A DNA stretch of 5,124 nucleotides from Nitrososphaeraceae archaeon (GCA_021155845.1 JAJNBK010000049.1:1-5124), one strand, 5' to 3'. Numbered from the stretch's first letter, positions 1 to 5,007 are shown. Numbers and translations: made by a program. Notes: generated by a model from the letters alone, not told the origin.

Positions 1-141
1 TTGAGTTAGACCTGAGACGATAAAGAATATTGTAATGTCTATGGACATTTGCGTAAAAAATATCGGAACAATCGCGAGATGTAATACACCAGCTATAAAC
101 GTGGATAGATAGCAGTATAACAGGATGCACGCCTCTGAAGC
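1..141 (-). pseudogene. 5'-truncated fragment of a small multi-helix membrane protein, running off the left edge
   Basis: On the minus strand the frame is open for 47 codons from a stop at 144-142 to the window edge, and it presumably continues beyond it. The peptide is strongly hydrophobic: one helix contains YLSTFIAGVLHLAIVPIF, followed after a short TQMSID turn by TIFFIVSGLTQ. The IAG-hL-hhP...IFFIV-GL pattern resembles, from memory, a small thaumarchaeal membrane-protein family of unknown function; no search was possible. No ATG, GTG or TTG lies between the upstream stop and the first helix, so the normal N-terminus is missing and I call it a decayed or truncated gene. The same frame continues upstream to about 290 with two stops (TAG at 144-142 and another before it) and residues such as DLDTVGKWVQQNP, which may be more of the remnant. 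A chance hydrophobic frame in AT-rich DNA is the alternative. Confidence 0.42.
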
Positions 142-144
142 CTA

Positions 145-598
145 AAGGACAGTCCTACGGTAAAACATCCGACCATCAACTAATCGATGATCAAGCTATT
201 GTAAATGACGATTAGGGTTTTGCTGAACCCATTTTCCTACTGTGTCCAAATCAACTGGTGCTGTCTTGCAGAAATATTTTTAGCATCTCTTTCATTTACT
301 AAGACTAACAAAAATCCCTTTTGAAGTCATATCACTTCGAGGGCCGACGGGTCAGCCTTCTAGTTTCAGTGTGTCTGAATTGTGAATCTTTTTCTGCAGA
401 ATCCCTCGGGACCCTCCTTTATATCAATGGTGGATTCATGTAGTGTTAAATATGCCAACAAAATTCTAAACGTGACAACAAGAAGTCATCGGCAATATCA
501 ATTAAAAAATTTCATTACTAGACTCTCAATTCCCAATGAATCCAGACACTAGAGCCGTCAACTGATATATTCTACTGGCAACCACCGTACTGATAACA
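145..598. other. 454-bp stretch without a supportable gene
   Basis: I see no convincing coding sequence on either strand. Short open frames exist, for example a 41-codon ATG frame at 427-552 on the plus strand, but none shows a recognisable motif. The centre (about 320-417) is richer in G and C and contains small hairpins: gaagt/acttc at 323-327 and 334-338, ttcag/ctgaa at 365-369 and 375-379, and cgaggg/ccctcg at 338-343 and 403-408. It does not fold into a tRNA cloverleaf that I can draw. The stretch must include the promoter of the radical SAM gene, but I cannot place a clear TATA box. Confidence 0.5.
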
Positions 599-1534
599 TT
601 GGTTGCTACAATACAAAAGGCATACTTTCACTACCGCATTATTAGGACGTTCATACTACATGATAGGAAGCCTTTTGCTTGCTCACTGGCTCCAACCCTG
701 GCGTGCAATTTAGCATGTTCATTTTGTTATACGGCCTCTCCCAGAGCAGTCGCTAAAGGACAGAAGACCCGACAACTGCGGCAGGAGCTTACTGTTGATG
801 CTTTCAAGGAATTGTGTCTAACGTTGCGCAAGCGTGGAATTAGGCATGCAACCCTAACTGACGGCGAGCCCCTCCTAACTGAACAATCTCGTGAAAAGTG
901 CAAAGTGGCCGCAGAAATCTTTGACCAAACCTGGATAGTAACAAATGGAACTTTTGGCTTCCCAAGGTTCAGAAATACCTTGTATATAGTGAGCCTTGAC
1001 GGCGATGAGGAAACGCACGACCTTATCAGAGGCAAAGGTGTCTTTGCGAAGATAAGACAAAATATTTCATCTGGTATTCCTGCAAATTGCTATTGCAACA
1101 CTACACTTACCAGGCTTAACCATGCCAAAATACAGAGCATTGTTGAAGCAACAAAGAACCTAGGAGCGAACGGAATATGTTTTGCATGGTCTACTCCTAT
1201 GAGTCCAAAGGATGCGTTATATCTGTCGCATGTAGAACGCCAGAAGGATATCGACGAAATACAAAGGCTGAAGCGTCTCTTTTATGGAGACTACATTTTA
1301 AACTCGGACAAAGAGCTCGATCTAATGAGAACCAATCAATGGTCCAATCGTTGCCCTACATGGTTTGTCGAATCATACGATGCTTATGGTAACCGCAAGC
1401 CTACGTGCGTTTTTGGCGAAGCAACATCCTTCATGTGCGAGAATTGTGGCTGTAATATCTACCCGTCGATATTGACTATCCTTGAACGCCGAAAAGCTGC
1501 TTTAATCAGTAAACTTGCTTTCAGCACTAGATAG
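599..1534 (+). CDS. Radical SAM protein with a C-terminal cysteine cluster (HpnH/SPASM-like architecture)
   Basis: This is a 311-residue radical SAM enzyme of unknown substrate. The canonical CxxxCxxC cluster is C36-NLA-C40-SF-C43, which binds the [4Fe-4S] cluster that cleaves S-adenosylmethionine. Further core-barrel signatures are TDGEPLL (87-93, the GGEP motif with its first Gly replaced by Asp), VTNGT (114-118), SLDG (132-135) and RGKGVF (144-149). C-terminal cysteines C252, C270, C280, C283 and C285 suggest an auxiliary Fe-S site of the SPASM/twitch kind. The architecture recalls HpnH-like enzymes and peptide-modifying enzymes, but no precursor peptide or partner gene is visible beside it. 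The start is uncertain: TTG at 599 is the first usual start, the frame is open back to a stop at 563-565, and no ATG occurs before residue 243. GC (roughly 45% by line counts) is well above the right half of the window, which suggests a different origin. The radical SAM call is firm; the subfamily is not. Confidence 0.88.
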   Translation: MVATIQKAYFHYRIIRTFILHDRKPFACSLAPTLACNLACSFCYTASPRAVAKGQKTRQLRQELTVDAFKELCLTLRKRGIRHATLTDGEPLLTEQSREKCKVAAEIFDQTWIVTNGTFGFPRFRNTLYIVSLDGDEETHDLIRGKGVFAKIRQNISSGIPANCYCNTTLTRLNHAKIQSIVEATKNLGANGICFAWSTPMSPKDALYLSHVERQKDIDEIQRLKRLFYGDYILNSDKELDLMRTNQWSNRCPTWFVESYDAYGNRKPTCVFGEATSFMCENCGCNIYPSILTILERRKAALISKLAFSTR

Positions 1535-1622
1535 GCATATACCAAAATTGCTGACCTGTTACGGACTATCGACGGCATACCCATCAAACTATGAAATTAT
1601 AACGCTAAGACAGGTAAATGAG

Positions 1623-1916
1623 CTATCCCTGAAATGTGAGATGCGACCATAGTTGGTTATATGCTTCAATTCTTTTTATTCGTAAATCTAGATCGTATTC
1701 TGATTCCAGTTTGTACCGTTGTTCTAAATCTTTTAGTCTCAGATTATGTTCCTGCTTTAACTGCTCAATTTTTTTGTCACTGTAAAACTTTGGGAAGATA
1801 ACTGCTAGGCCACCTACTAAACCGATAAGTGCTACAACAATCTGTATTTGCGTTTGCATATTTTGATGTAGATCGTTTCCCTTGATATTTGGAGCAGTTT
1901 GGTTTTTGTTAGTCAT
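1623..1916 (-). CDS. Small membrane-anchored coiled-coil protein, probably C-terminally truncated
   Basis: The 97-residue product has a polar N-terminus (1-22), one membrane helix (about 23-42, IQIVVALIGLVGGLAVIF), then a highly charged helix (46-75, DKKIEQLKQEHNLRLKDLEQ and on) likely to form a coiled coil, and ends DLRIKRIEAYNQLW-SHLTFQG. The anchor plus charged helix plus LR-KRIEAY-xLW motif is familiar from longer hypothetical proteins in bacteria and archaea, where a folded part usually follows the motif. Here the frame stops just after it, so the gene looks cut short, near the point where AT-rich DNA gives way to the GC-richer radical SAM segment. The ATG (1916-1914) lies 3 bp from the outer end of the insertion sequence, so the original promoter has been displaced and any transcription must come from the element. 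Whether the product is still made is unknown. No function can be assigned. Confidence 0.55.
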   Translation of the reverse strand: MTNKNQTAPNIKGNDLHQNMQTQIQIVVALIGLVGGLAVIFPKFYSDKKIEQLKQEHNLRLKDLEQRYKLESEYDLDLRIKRIEAYNQLWSHLTFQG

Positions 1917-1919
1917 ATT

Positions 1920-1936
1920 GGCTCTGTTAACTTAAG
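1920..1936 (+). repeat. Left terminal inverted repeat of the IS
   Basis: GGCTCTGTTAACTTAAG. Its inner 13 bases (1924-1936) are the exact reverse complement of 2619-2631. The stop codon of the ancestral transposase frame (TAA, 1929-1927) lies inside this repeat. Confidence 0.85.
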
Positions 1937-2576
1937 AACATCATCTCATTTTGAACAAGTTTATTATGAATATCCGCAAACATACTCAACCAATTTCTAA
2001 CATGATACAATTTGCATCTTTTCTTCTTCTTAGTACAAGGAAAGTAATCATTAAAACTCTAAGTCCTGTCCTTAAAATATTGTACTGTTATTTCTTTATG
2101 ATACTTTTTTCAAATGAAGAATGTAGATGATGATGATGTTTTAATTTCAGAAATTTACAGGCTTGTGGGTGATACCATGTACCGCCATCTGTGTAAACTG
2201 TATGTTTTCCATATTTGGATACAAGAGATCGAATAAAATTCTCTGCTACAAACATATTTCTTTCTTCTGATATGTAGATCCGAAGCACAGATTTGTGAAT
2301 TAGTTCAATACAAATCCATAACCAAAAATGTTGACTACCAATTTGAATAATAGTTTCATCTATGATAAATGCAGAAACTCTTCTATGTTTATTATAGATC
2401 TGCAATGAACCAAACCGTTGAATCCATTTCCAAACAGCAACATAACTTCTTTTTTGGTTCTGGAATAGTTCTAATGCTTTAGAAGTATTTAGTAGACTGA
2501 GACCAAGAAAGTACAAATACAAAGAGTACATAACTATAATAGTGGATGTTCTATTTCTGACAAATCTTAATAACAT
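1927..2576 (-). pseudogene. IS6-like DDE transposase, inactivated by a frameshift and an in-frame stop
   Basis: The intact first part (ATG at 2576, 162 codons to a stop at 2090-2088) carries the usual order: an N-terminal helical region (LYFLGLSLLNTSKALELF), a VAVWKWIQRF segment, the first catalytic Asp in FIIDETIIQIG (D73), and the second in YTDGGTWY (D130). The third catalytic acid follows SFEKSII, but two extra bases (2095-2096) shift the frame exactly there. Read in the other frame, the protein continues EITVQYFKDRT, then a TAG at 2061-2059 where family members would have Glu, then SFNDYFPC and WLSMFADIHNKLVQNEMM, ending at TAA inside the left terminal repeat. The total of 650 bp (3n+2) agrees with a 2-bp insertion. 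Both lesions fall in the catalytic domain, so no active enzyme can be made. A run of four CAT codons (His147-150) just before the break looks like slippage. Confidence 0.88.
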
Positions 2577-2618
2577 GTATGTATGTTAGAATAGAACCTT
2601 CACAGCTATAGCATTTTC

Positions 2619-2635
2619 CTTAAGTTAACAGCACT
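2619..2635 (-). repeat. Right terminal inverted repeat of the IS
   Basis: On the plus strand it reads CTTAAGTTAACAGCACT. The first 13 bases pair exactly with the left end; the last four (CACT against the expected AGCC) are degenerate. This is the promoter-side end, about 45 bp upstream of the transposase ATG. Confidence 0.8.
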
Positions 2636-2720
2636 AATGTATCTAATATTACAAACAGAAAAAGATGAATCAAGCGATAAGTTTACAGAATCCTCCTGGT
2701 ATATCTATTTTTATATTTAA
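2636..2720. promoter_or_regulatory. Spacer between the IS and the EamA gene, probable promoter
   Basis: This AT-rich spacer must hold the EamA promoter. Two TATA-like stretches are visible: AGTTTACA around 2680, and a stronger TATTTTTATATTTA at about 2705-2718. The second abuts the TTG start, so transcription from it would begin roughly 15-20 bases inside the predicted coding region. Either the first element is used or the true start is further in. No Shine-Dalgarno sequence is present. Confidence 0.35.
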
Positions 2721-3755
2721 TTGGATCACAAGATATGGCTAATACTAATATTTACATGGATTATTATAGCGTCTACATATCTTGCAATAAAAATTTCAAT
2801 TGATACAATTCCTCCTTTGCTAATGTCAGGAATTCGATACACAATTTCAGGTTTAATGCTATTTTTTATATTTAAAATATATTCACTTGAAATATTTGAT
2901 AATAAGAAAAGAAAACAGAAAACAGAAAAAATCCAGACATCAATAAAACAACAACAACAAAGAAAGAATAAGAATCCAAATCTATTACAAATAATAAGTT
3001 CAAGAAGAAAACAATGGAAAGATGCAATAATAATTGGAATTAGTCTGATAGTTGCTGGACAAGGATTACTAGCATATGGTGAACAATATCTTTCTTCTGA
3101 TATTACTGCATTATTGTTCTCTACTGTTCCTATATGGGTATTATTGATTGGTAAGTTTTATTATAATTTAAAATTAAATAAATATACTCTTTTAGGAATA
3201 ATAGCAGGATCAATAGGACTTGTTATACTCATATATCCATCATTTGAAGATATGTTGTTTGGAGGTCAAACTAACTCCTCTACTAATACTAATAATAAAA
3301 ATAACTTTCTTGGTATATCTATTTTGTTGATAGCTGCAATTAGTTGGGCTATTGGTTCATTATATTCTCACAGAGCAGATTTACCAAATAATATTTTAAT
3401 TTCAACTGGAATGATGTTATTTGTAGGTGGATTATTCTTACTTTGCATTGGAATGATTATTGAATTTAATACGTTGGGTGTATCAAGATTTTCTACTTCG
3501 TCTATACTTTCTCTCTTATATCTTATAATAGTAGGAACTATGGGATGGTTAGGGTTCTTTTGGATTCTAAGAAACACTACTGCCACCTTGGCTAATACCT
3601 TTGCGTATGTAAGTCCAGTTATAGCAGTTTTTTTAGGATGGATAATACTTGATGAAAATATTAATATTAGAATAATTGTTGCAACAATAGTCATAATTGT
3701 TGGAGTAATTCTTATAGTAAACAAAAATAAAATTGTATTAAGAAATAACAACTAA
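2721..3755 (+). CDS. EamA/DMT-superfamily transporter (RhaT/YedA-like permease)
   Basis: The 344-residue protein sits in the cytoplasmic membrane and probably exports or imports a small metabolite; the substrate cannot be told. Ten hydrophobic helices can be placed at about 4-25, 31-53, 101-121, 127-146, 153-172, 196-217, 225-247, 260-283, 292-311 and 316-334, in two EamA halves. Family marks are STYLAIK...PPLLMSGIRYTISG in the first half, GEQYLSSDITALLFSTVPIW, and WILRNTTATLANTFAYVSPV-AVFLGWIILDE near the end. It is longer than the usual 280-310 residues because of a Lys/Gln-rich loop (about 57-100, with KQQQQRKNKN) between helices 2 and 3, and an Asn/Thr-rich loop (181-195) between helices 5 and 6. 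The start is TTG, directly after a stop (TAA 2718-2720); the next in-frame ATG is residue 35, which would lose helix 1. The frame is unbroken and AT-rich like its surroundings, so it is probably functional. Confidence 0.9.
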   Translation: MDHKIWLILIFTWIIIASTYLAIKISIDTIPPLLMSGIRYTISGLMLFFIFKIYSLEIFDNKKRKQKTEKIQTSIKQQQQRKNKNPNLLQIISSRRKQWKDAIIIGISLIVAGQGLLAYGEQYLSSDITALLFSTVPIWVLLIGKFYYNLKLNKYTLLGIIAGSIGLVILIYPSFEDMLFGGQTNSSTNTNNKNNFLGISILLIAAISWAIGSLYSHRADLPNNILISTGMMLFVGGLFLLCIGMIIEFNTLGVSRFSTSSILSLLYLIIVGTMGWLGFFWILRNTTATLANTFAYVSPVIAVFLGWIILDENINIRIIVATIVIIVGVILIVNKNKIVLRNNN

Positions 3756-3845
3756 AAGATTAATTATTGTATAATCAATACTTAAAAATTAATAGAATAC
3801 AAATCATGCTTAAGTGAATTTTTATGTTTAAATCATACATATTAG
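3756..3845. other. AT-rich spacer after EamA, with a possible promoter for the decayed receiver gene
   Basis: No gene is present. The spacer is very AT-rich and contains TTTTTATGTTTAAAT (about 3819-3833), a plausible old TATA element just before the ATG of the receiver pseudogene at 3846. No clear terminator hairpin follows the EamA stop. Confidence 0.3.
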
Positions 3846-3992
3846 ATGTTAAATAAATCAATAGTCATAGCGGATGGTGATCCAGATTTATAAAATTTAT
3901 TTAGTGAGGCTTTAAGGATGAGTGGTTATTATGATATACTAGTTTCATCACGGATCCAATCAAAGCATTAATTCTATCATGACCATTATAAC
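3846..3992 (+). pseudogene. Decayed response-regulator receiver (CheY-like) gene
   Basis: From ATG 3846 the frame reads MLNKSIVIADGDPDL-stop-NLFSEALRMSGYYDILVSS. This matches the start of thaumarchaeal receiver domains: beta-1 with the acidic pocket (normally V-DDEPD, here ADGDPD), then helix 1 NLF-EAL-MSGY. The frame then slips: ACG GAT CCA ATC AAA GCA TTA (from 3950) reads TDPIKAL in the next frame, the usual segment after beta-2. The original frame resumes with FYHDHYN, ending at 3992. Stops at 3891-3893 and 3969-3971 plus the two shifts show it is dead. The phospho-acceptor Asp and everything after it cannot be followed, although an intact domain would extend to about 4230. No output domain or kinase is nearby. 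The agreement of three separate blocks in order makes the identification fairly secure, but it is from memory of the family. Confidence 0.72.
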
Positions 3993-4196
3993 ATCCTATT
4001 TTTATATGCTTTTCATGTCGCTATTTCTGTTCTATCTTTAGTTAAAATAACATCTTGATCTACATAAATTATTTTTTTCTCCTTTAGAGGGATATTCCAT
4101 AGGTTTACATAACAGACTGTTATCTTATGATAAATCATAAATTATGTCATATTATAGATAACTACGCAAAAATATCAAAAGTTTGTTTTATTGAAG
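3993..4196. other. AT-rich stretch without a supportable gene
   Basis: This is probably the eroded 3' part of the receiver gene, but I can align no further receiver motif. On the minus strand a 41-codon ATG frame (4138-4013) contains KKIIYVDQDVILTKDRTEI. It resembles a protein segment but has no family I recognise and no promoter I can point to. I leave it uncalled. Confidence 0.4.
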
Positions 4197-4203
4197 TATA
4201 TAA
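4197..4203 (+). promoter_or_regulatory. TATA box of the small secreted-protein gene
   Basis: TATATAA lies in the context GTATATAATTAA. Its centre is about 28 bases before the ATG at 4228, the spacing expected for archaeal transcription starting at or next to the start codon (a leaderless mRNA). This supports 4228 rather than the TTG at 4225 as the start. Confidence 0.55.
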
Positions 4204-4227
4204 TTAACTCGTAGCTTCTTAACCTTG

Positions 4228-4460
4228 ATGATGTACAAACATCAAAATTCAAGCTTAGAAATAATAATCGCAGCTCTGTTTATTGGCACTATACTATCAC
4301 TCGCAGTTGAGTACTTACTACACAAGAAGCAAATGCAGCAACAGCGAGTACGAACCTTAGTTTTGACGAAACACAGACGAATAAATGTAGTGGCTTTGCA
4401 CGCTGTATCAATTCTGGCACAGTAACATTTGGGTTAGACGGAGGTCACACGCGCCCATAA
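4228..4460 (+). pseudogene. Small secreted protein with CSGFARCINSGT-like motif, frameshifted in its signal peptide
   Basis: The first frame (ATG 4228) gives a basic N-terminus, then the hydrophobic core LEIIIAALFIGTILSLAV, and continues with an unremarkable basic tail to a stop at 4423-4425. The frame starting at 4311, just after a stop at 4308-4310, instead reads VLTTQEANA-ATASTNLSFDETQT and then NKCSGFARCINSGTVTFGL, ending at TAA 4458-4460. Joined, the two make a sensible exported protein of about 76 residues: signal peptide, a cleavage site near ANA|AT, an Asn/Thr-rich linker, and a two-cysteine motif. I recall similar motifs in small secreted thaumarchaeal proteins of unknown function. 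A single-base indel near 4305-4313 explains the break; sequencing error or recoding are alternatives. The gene converges with FUN14, leaving 21 bp between stops. Confidence 0.65.
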
Positions 4461-4481
4461 GTGATTATTGGTAATCTCATA

Positions 4482-4838
4482 TCATCCTTTGATAAATCCA
4501 AGAGTAAATCCAGCTGATATACTTCTAGTTAATGGAATACCAAAGTTTGTCATTGATAATAATGAGGATGTTGCAGCATGGCTATCTACGCTAATGCCTT
4601 GAATCTGTGTTATTGCATTTGAAAGTATTGTAATAGCATCTTCAGCTACCATTTGAAGTTTATTCCAGTTTATGTTAGCTATCTGATGATACTGTAGGTA
4701 AGCTAATCCAGCTAGAAATAATCCAACTATTACAGCTACTATTTTAATTACTTTCTTTAAAGCATATCCAATTAGAACACCTACAAAGAAGCCTCCACCA
4801 ATTGTAGTTGCATATGAGCTGATATTGTCAAAACTCAT
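4482..4838 (-). CDS. FUN14 domain-containing membrane protein
   Basis: The 118-residue product matches the short archaeal FUN14 family. After a polar N-terminus comes the glycine-rich first helix GGGFFVGVLIGYALKK (14-29), a second helix IKIVAVIVGLFLAGLAYL (31-48), then YHQIANINWNK, an amphipathic region (61-98), and a last helix FGIPLTRSISAGFTLGFIKG (99-118) ending in the family's glycine-rich C-terminus. In eukaryotes FUN14 proteins are mitochondrial outer-membrane proteins (FUNDC1, mitophagy). The archaeal role is unknown, so only membrane localisation is inferred. The frame is complete, and ATG 4838-4836 is the natural start, just ahead of the conserved part. The gene is transcribed divergently from the AbrB-like gene and shares with it an intergenic region rich in GGTAT repeats, pointing to shared control. 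Confidence 0.9.
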   Translation of the reverse strand: MSFDNISSYATTIGGGFFVGVLIGYALKKVIKIVAVIVGLFLAGLAYLQYHQIANINWNKLQMVAEDAITILSNAITQIQGISVDSHAATSSLLSMTNFGIPLTRSISAGFTLGFIKG

Positions 4839-4865
4839 ATTTTTTGCACTCCCAAAGAGTTATTG

Positions 4866-4875
4866 TACTAGGTAT
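4866..4875 (+). repeat. Left arm of a 10-bp inverted repeat, FUN14 side
   Basis: TACTAGGTAT. Its exact reverse complement ATACCTAGTA is at 4995-5004. The overlapping TAGGTATG (4869-4876) is also matched in reverse by CATACCTA at 4911-4918. It lies 28 bp upstream of the FUN14 start codon and would fall in its leader or around the transcription start. Confidence 0.6.
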
Positions 4876-4992
4876 GTCTGTTCTTTCTTGACTACTGTTA
4901 TTATTTTATTCATACCTACTTTATGGTATACTTTAAGCTATAAATGATGTGGTATACTAGTAGACAAACTTTTTACATGATTGTTTACACAC

Positions 4993-5007
4993 ATATACCT
5001 AGTATAT
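4993..5007 (+). repeat. Palindrome ATATAC-CTA-GTATAT touching the AbrB-like start codon
   Basis: Two perfect 6-bp arms (4993-4998 and 5002-5007) surround CTA, and the ATG begins at 5008. It contains the right arm (4995-5004) of the 10-bp inverted repeat shared with 4866-4875. Its symmetry suits a dimeric regulator, and a protein bound here would cover the translation start and the 5' end of the mRNA. Confidence 0.6.

Larger units (their letters stand above)
1920..2635 (-). mobile_element. IS6-family-like insertion sequence remnant (716 bp)
   Basis: The element is bounded by inverted ends. The left end reads GGCTCTGTTAACTTAAG and the right end, read inward, AGTGCTGTTAACTTAAG, sharing 13 exact bases (CTGTTAACTTAAG). 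A terminus beginning GGCTCTGTT and a size of 0.7-0.8 kb are typical of the IS6/IS26/IS240 group, and the internal gene is a DDE transposase of that type. The four outermost bases of the right end have drifted (AGTG against GGCT), and the 8-bp flanks (gtcatatt on the left, aatgtatc on the right) do not form a target duplication. Together with the broken transposase this indicates an old, immobile copy, or one whose flanks have recombined. It separates the truncated coiled-coil gene from the EamA gene. Confidence 0.85.
4839..5007. promoter_or_regulatory. Divergent promoter region with five GGTAT/ATACC elements
   Basis: This 169-bp gap separates the FUN14 and AbrB-like start codons. GGTAT occurs at 4871-4875, 4925-4929 and 4951-4955, and its complement ATACC at 4912-4916 and 4995-4999. 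The best TATA box for the AbrB-like gene, TATAAAT at 4939-4945, lies between two copies of TGGTATACT (4924-4932 and 4950-4958, 26 bp apart). The best candidate for FUN14 is the A/T run at 4898-4910 (minus strand AATAAAATAATAA), also bracketed by elements (4871 and 4912). Both would give leaders of about 40 bases. TATA assignment is inference; the repeats are directly visible. Confidence 0.6.

Noticed and set aside
338..417. Possible tRNA or tRNA remnant in the GC-rich patch
   Set aside because: No T-arm consensus, no consistent acceptor stem and no anticodon arm of the correct size.
427..552. 41-codon ATG frame upstream of the radical SAM gene (contains VKYANKILNV and HRQYQLKNF)
   Set aside because: It reads like a plausible peptide and could be a precursor or a remnant, but it has no promoter, no motif and no family I know. 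Too short to call.
727..1060. Minus-strand open frames inside the radical SAM gene (102 and 61 codons)
   Set aside because: They lie opposite a gene with clear catalytic motifs and show no motif of their own; they are antisense shadows.
1177..1392. 71-codon plus-strand frame inside the radical SAM gene
   Set aside because: It is an overlapping out-of-frame reading with no recognisable feature.
1554..1615. Inverted repeat ACCTGT/ACAGGT (1554-1559 and 1610-1615) after the radical SAM gene as a terminator or attachment site
   Set aside because: Only 6-bp arms with a 50-base loop and no T-run; within chance expectation.
1912..2643. Target-site duplication flanking the IS
   Set aside because: The 8-bp flanks gtcatatt and aatgtatc do not match, so no duplication is claimed.
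2698..2712. 15-bp direct repeat TGGTATATCTATTTT, also at 3311-3325 inside EamA
   Set aside because: Low-complexity AT-rich match, one copy within coding sequence; no sign of a duplication or attachment site around it.
2665..2742. 25-codon ATG frame before EamA (MNQAISLQNPPGISIF and on)
   Set aside because: Too short, overlaps the EamA start, and no homology is recognised.
3368..3751. 127-codon minus-strand frame opposite the 3' half of EamA
   Set aside because: Its hydrophobic look mirrors the antisense of membrane-helix codons; the plus-strand EamA match is unambiguous.
4013..4138. 41-codon minus-strand frame containing KKIIYVDQDVILTKDRTEI
   Set aside because: The composition looks protein-like, but it overlaps the eroded end of the receiver gene and has no recognisable family or promoter.
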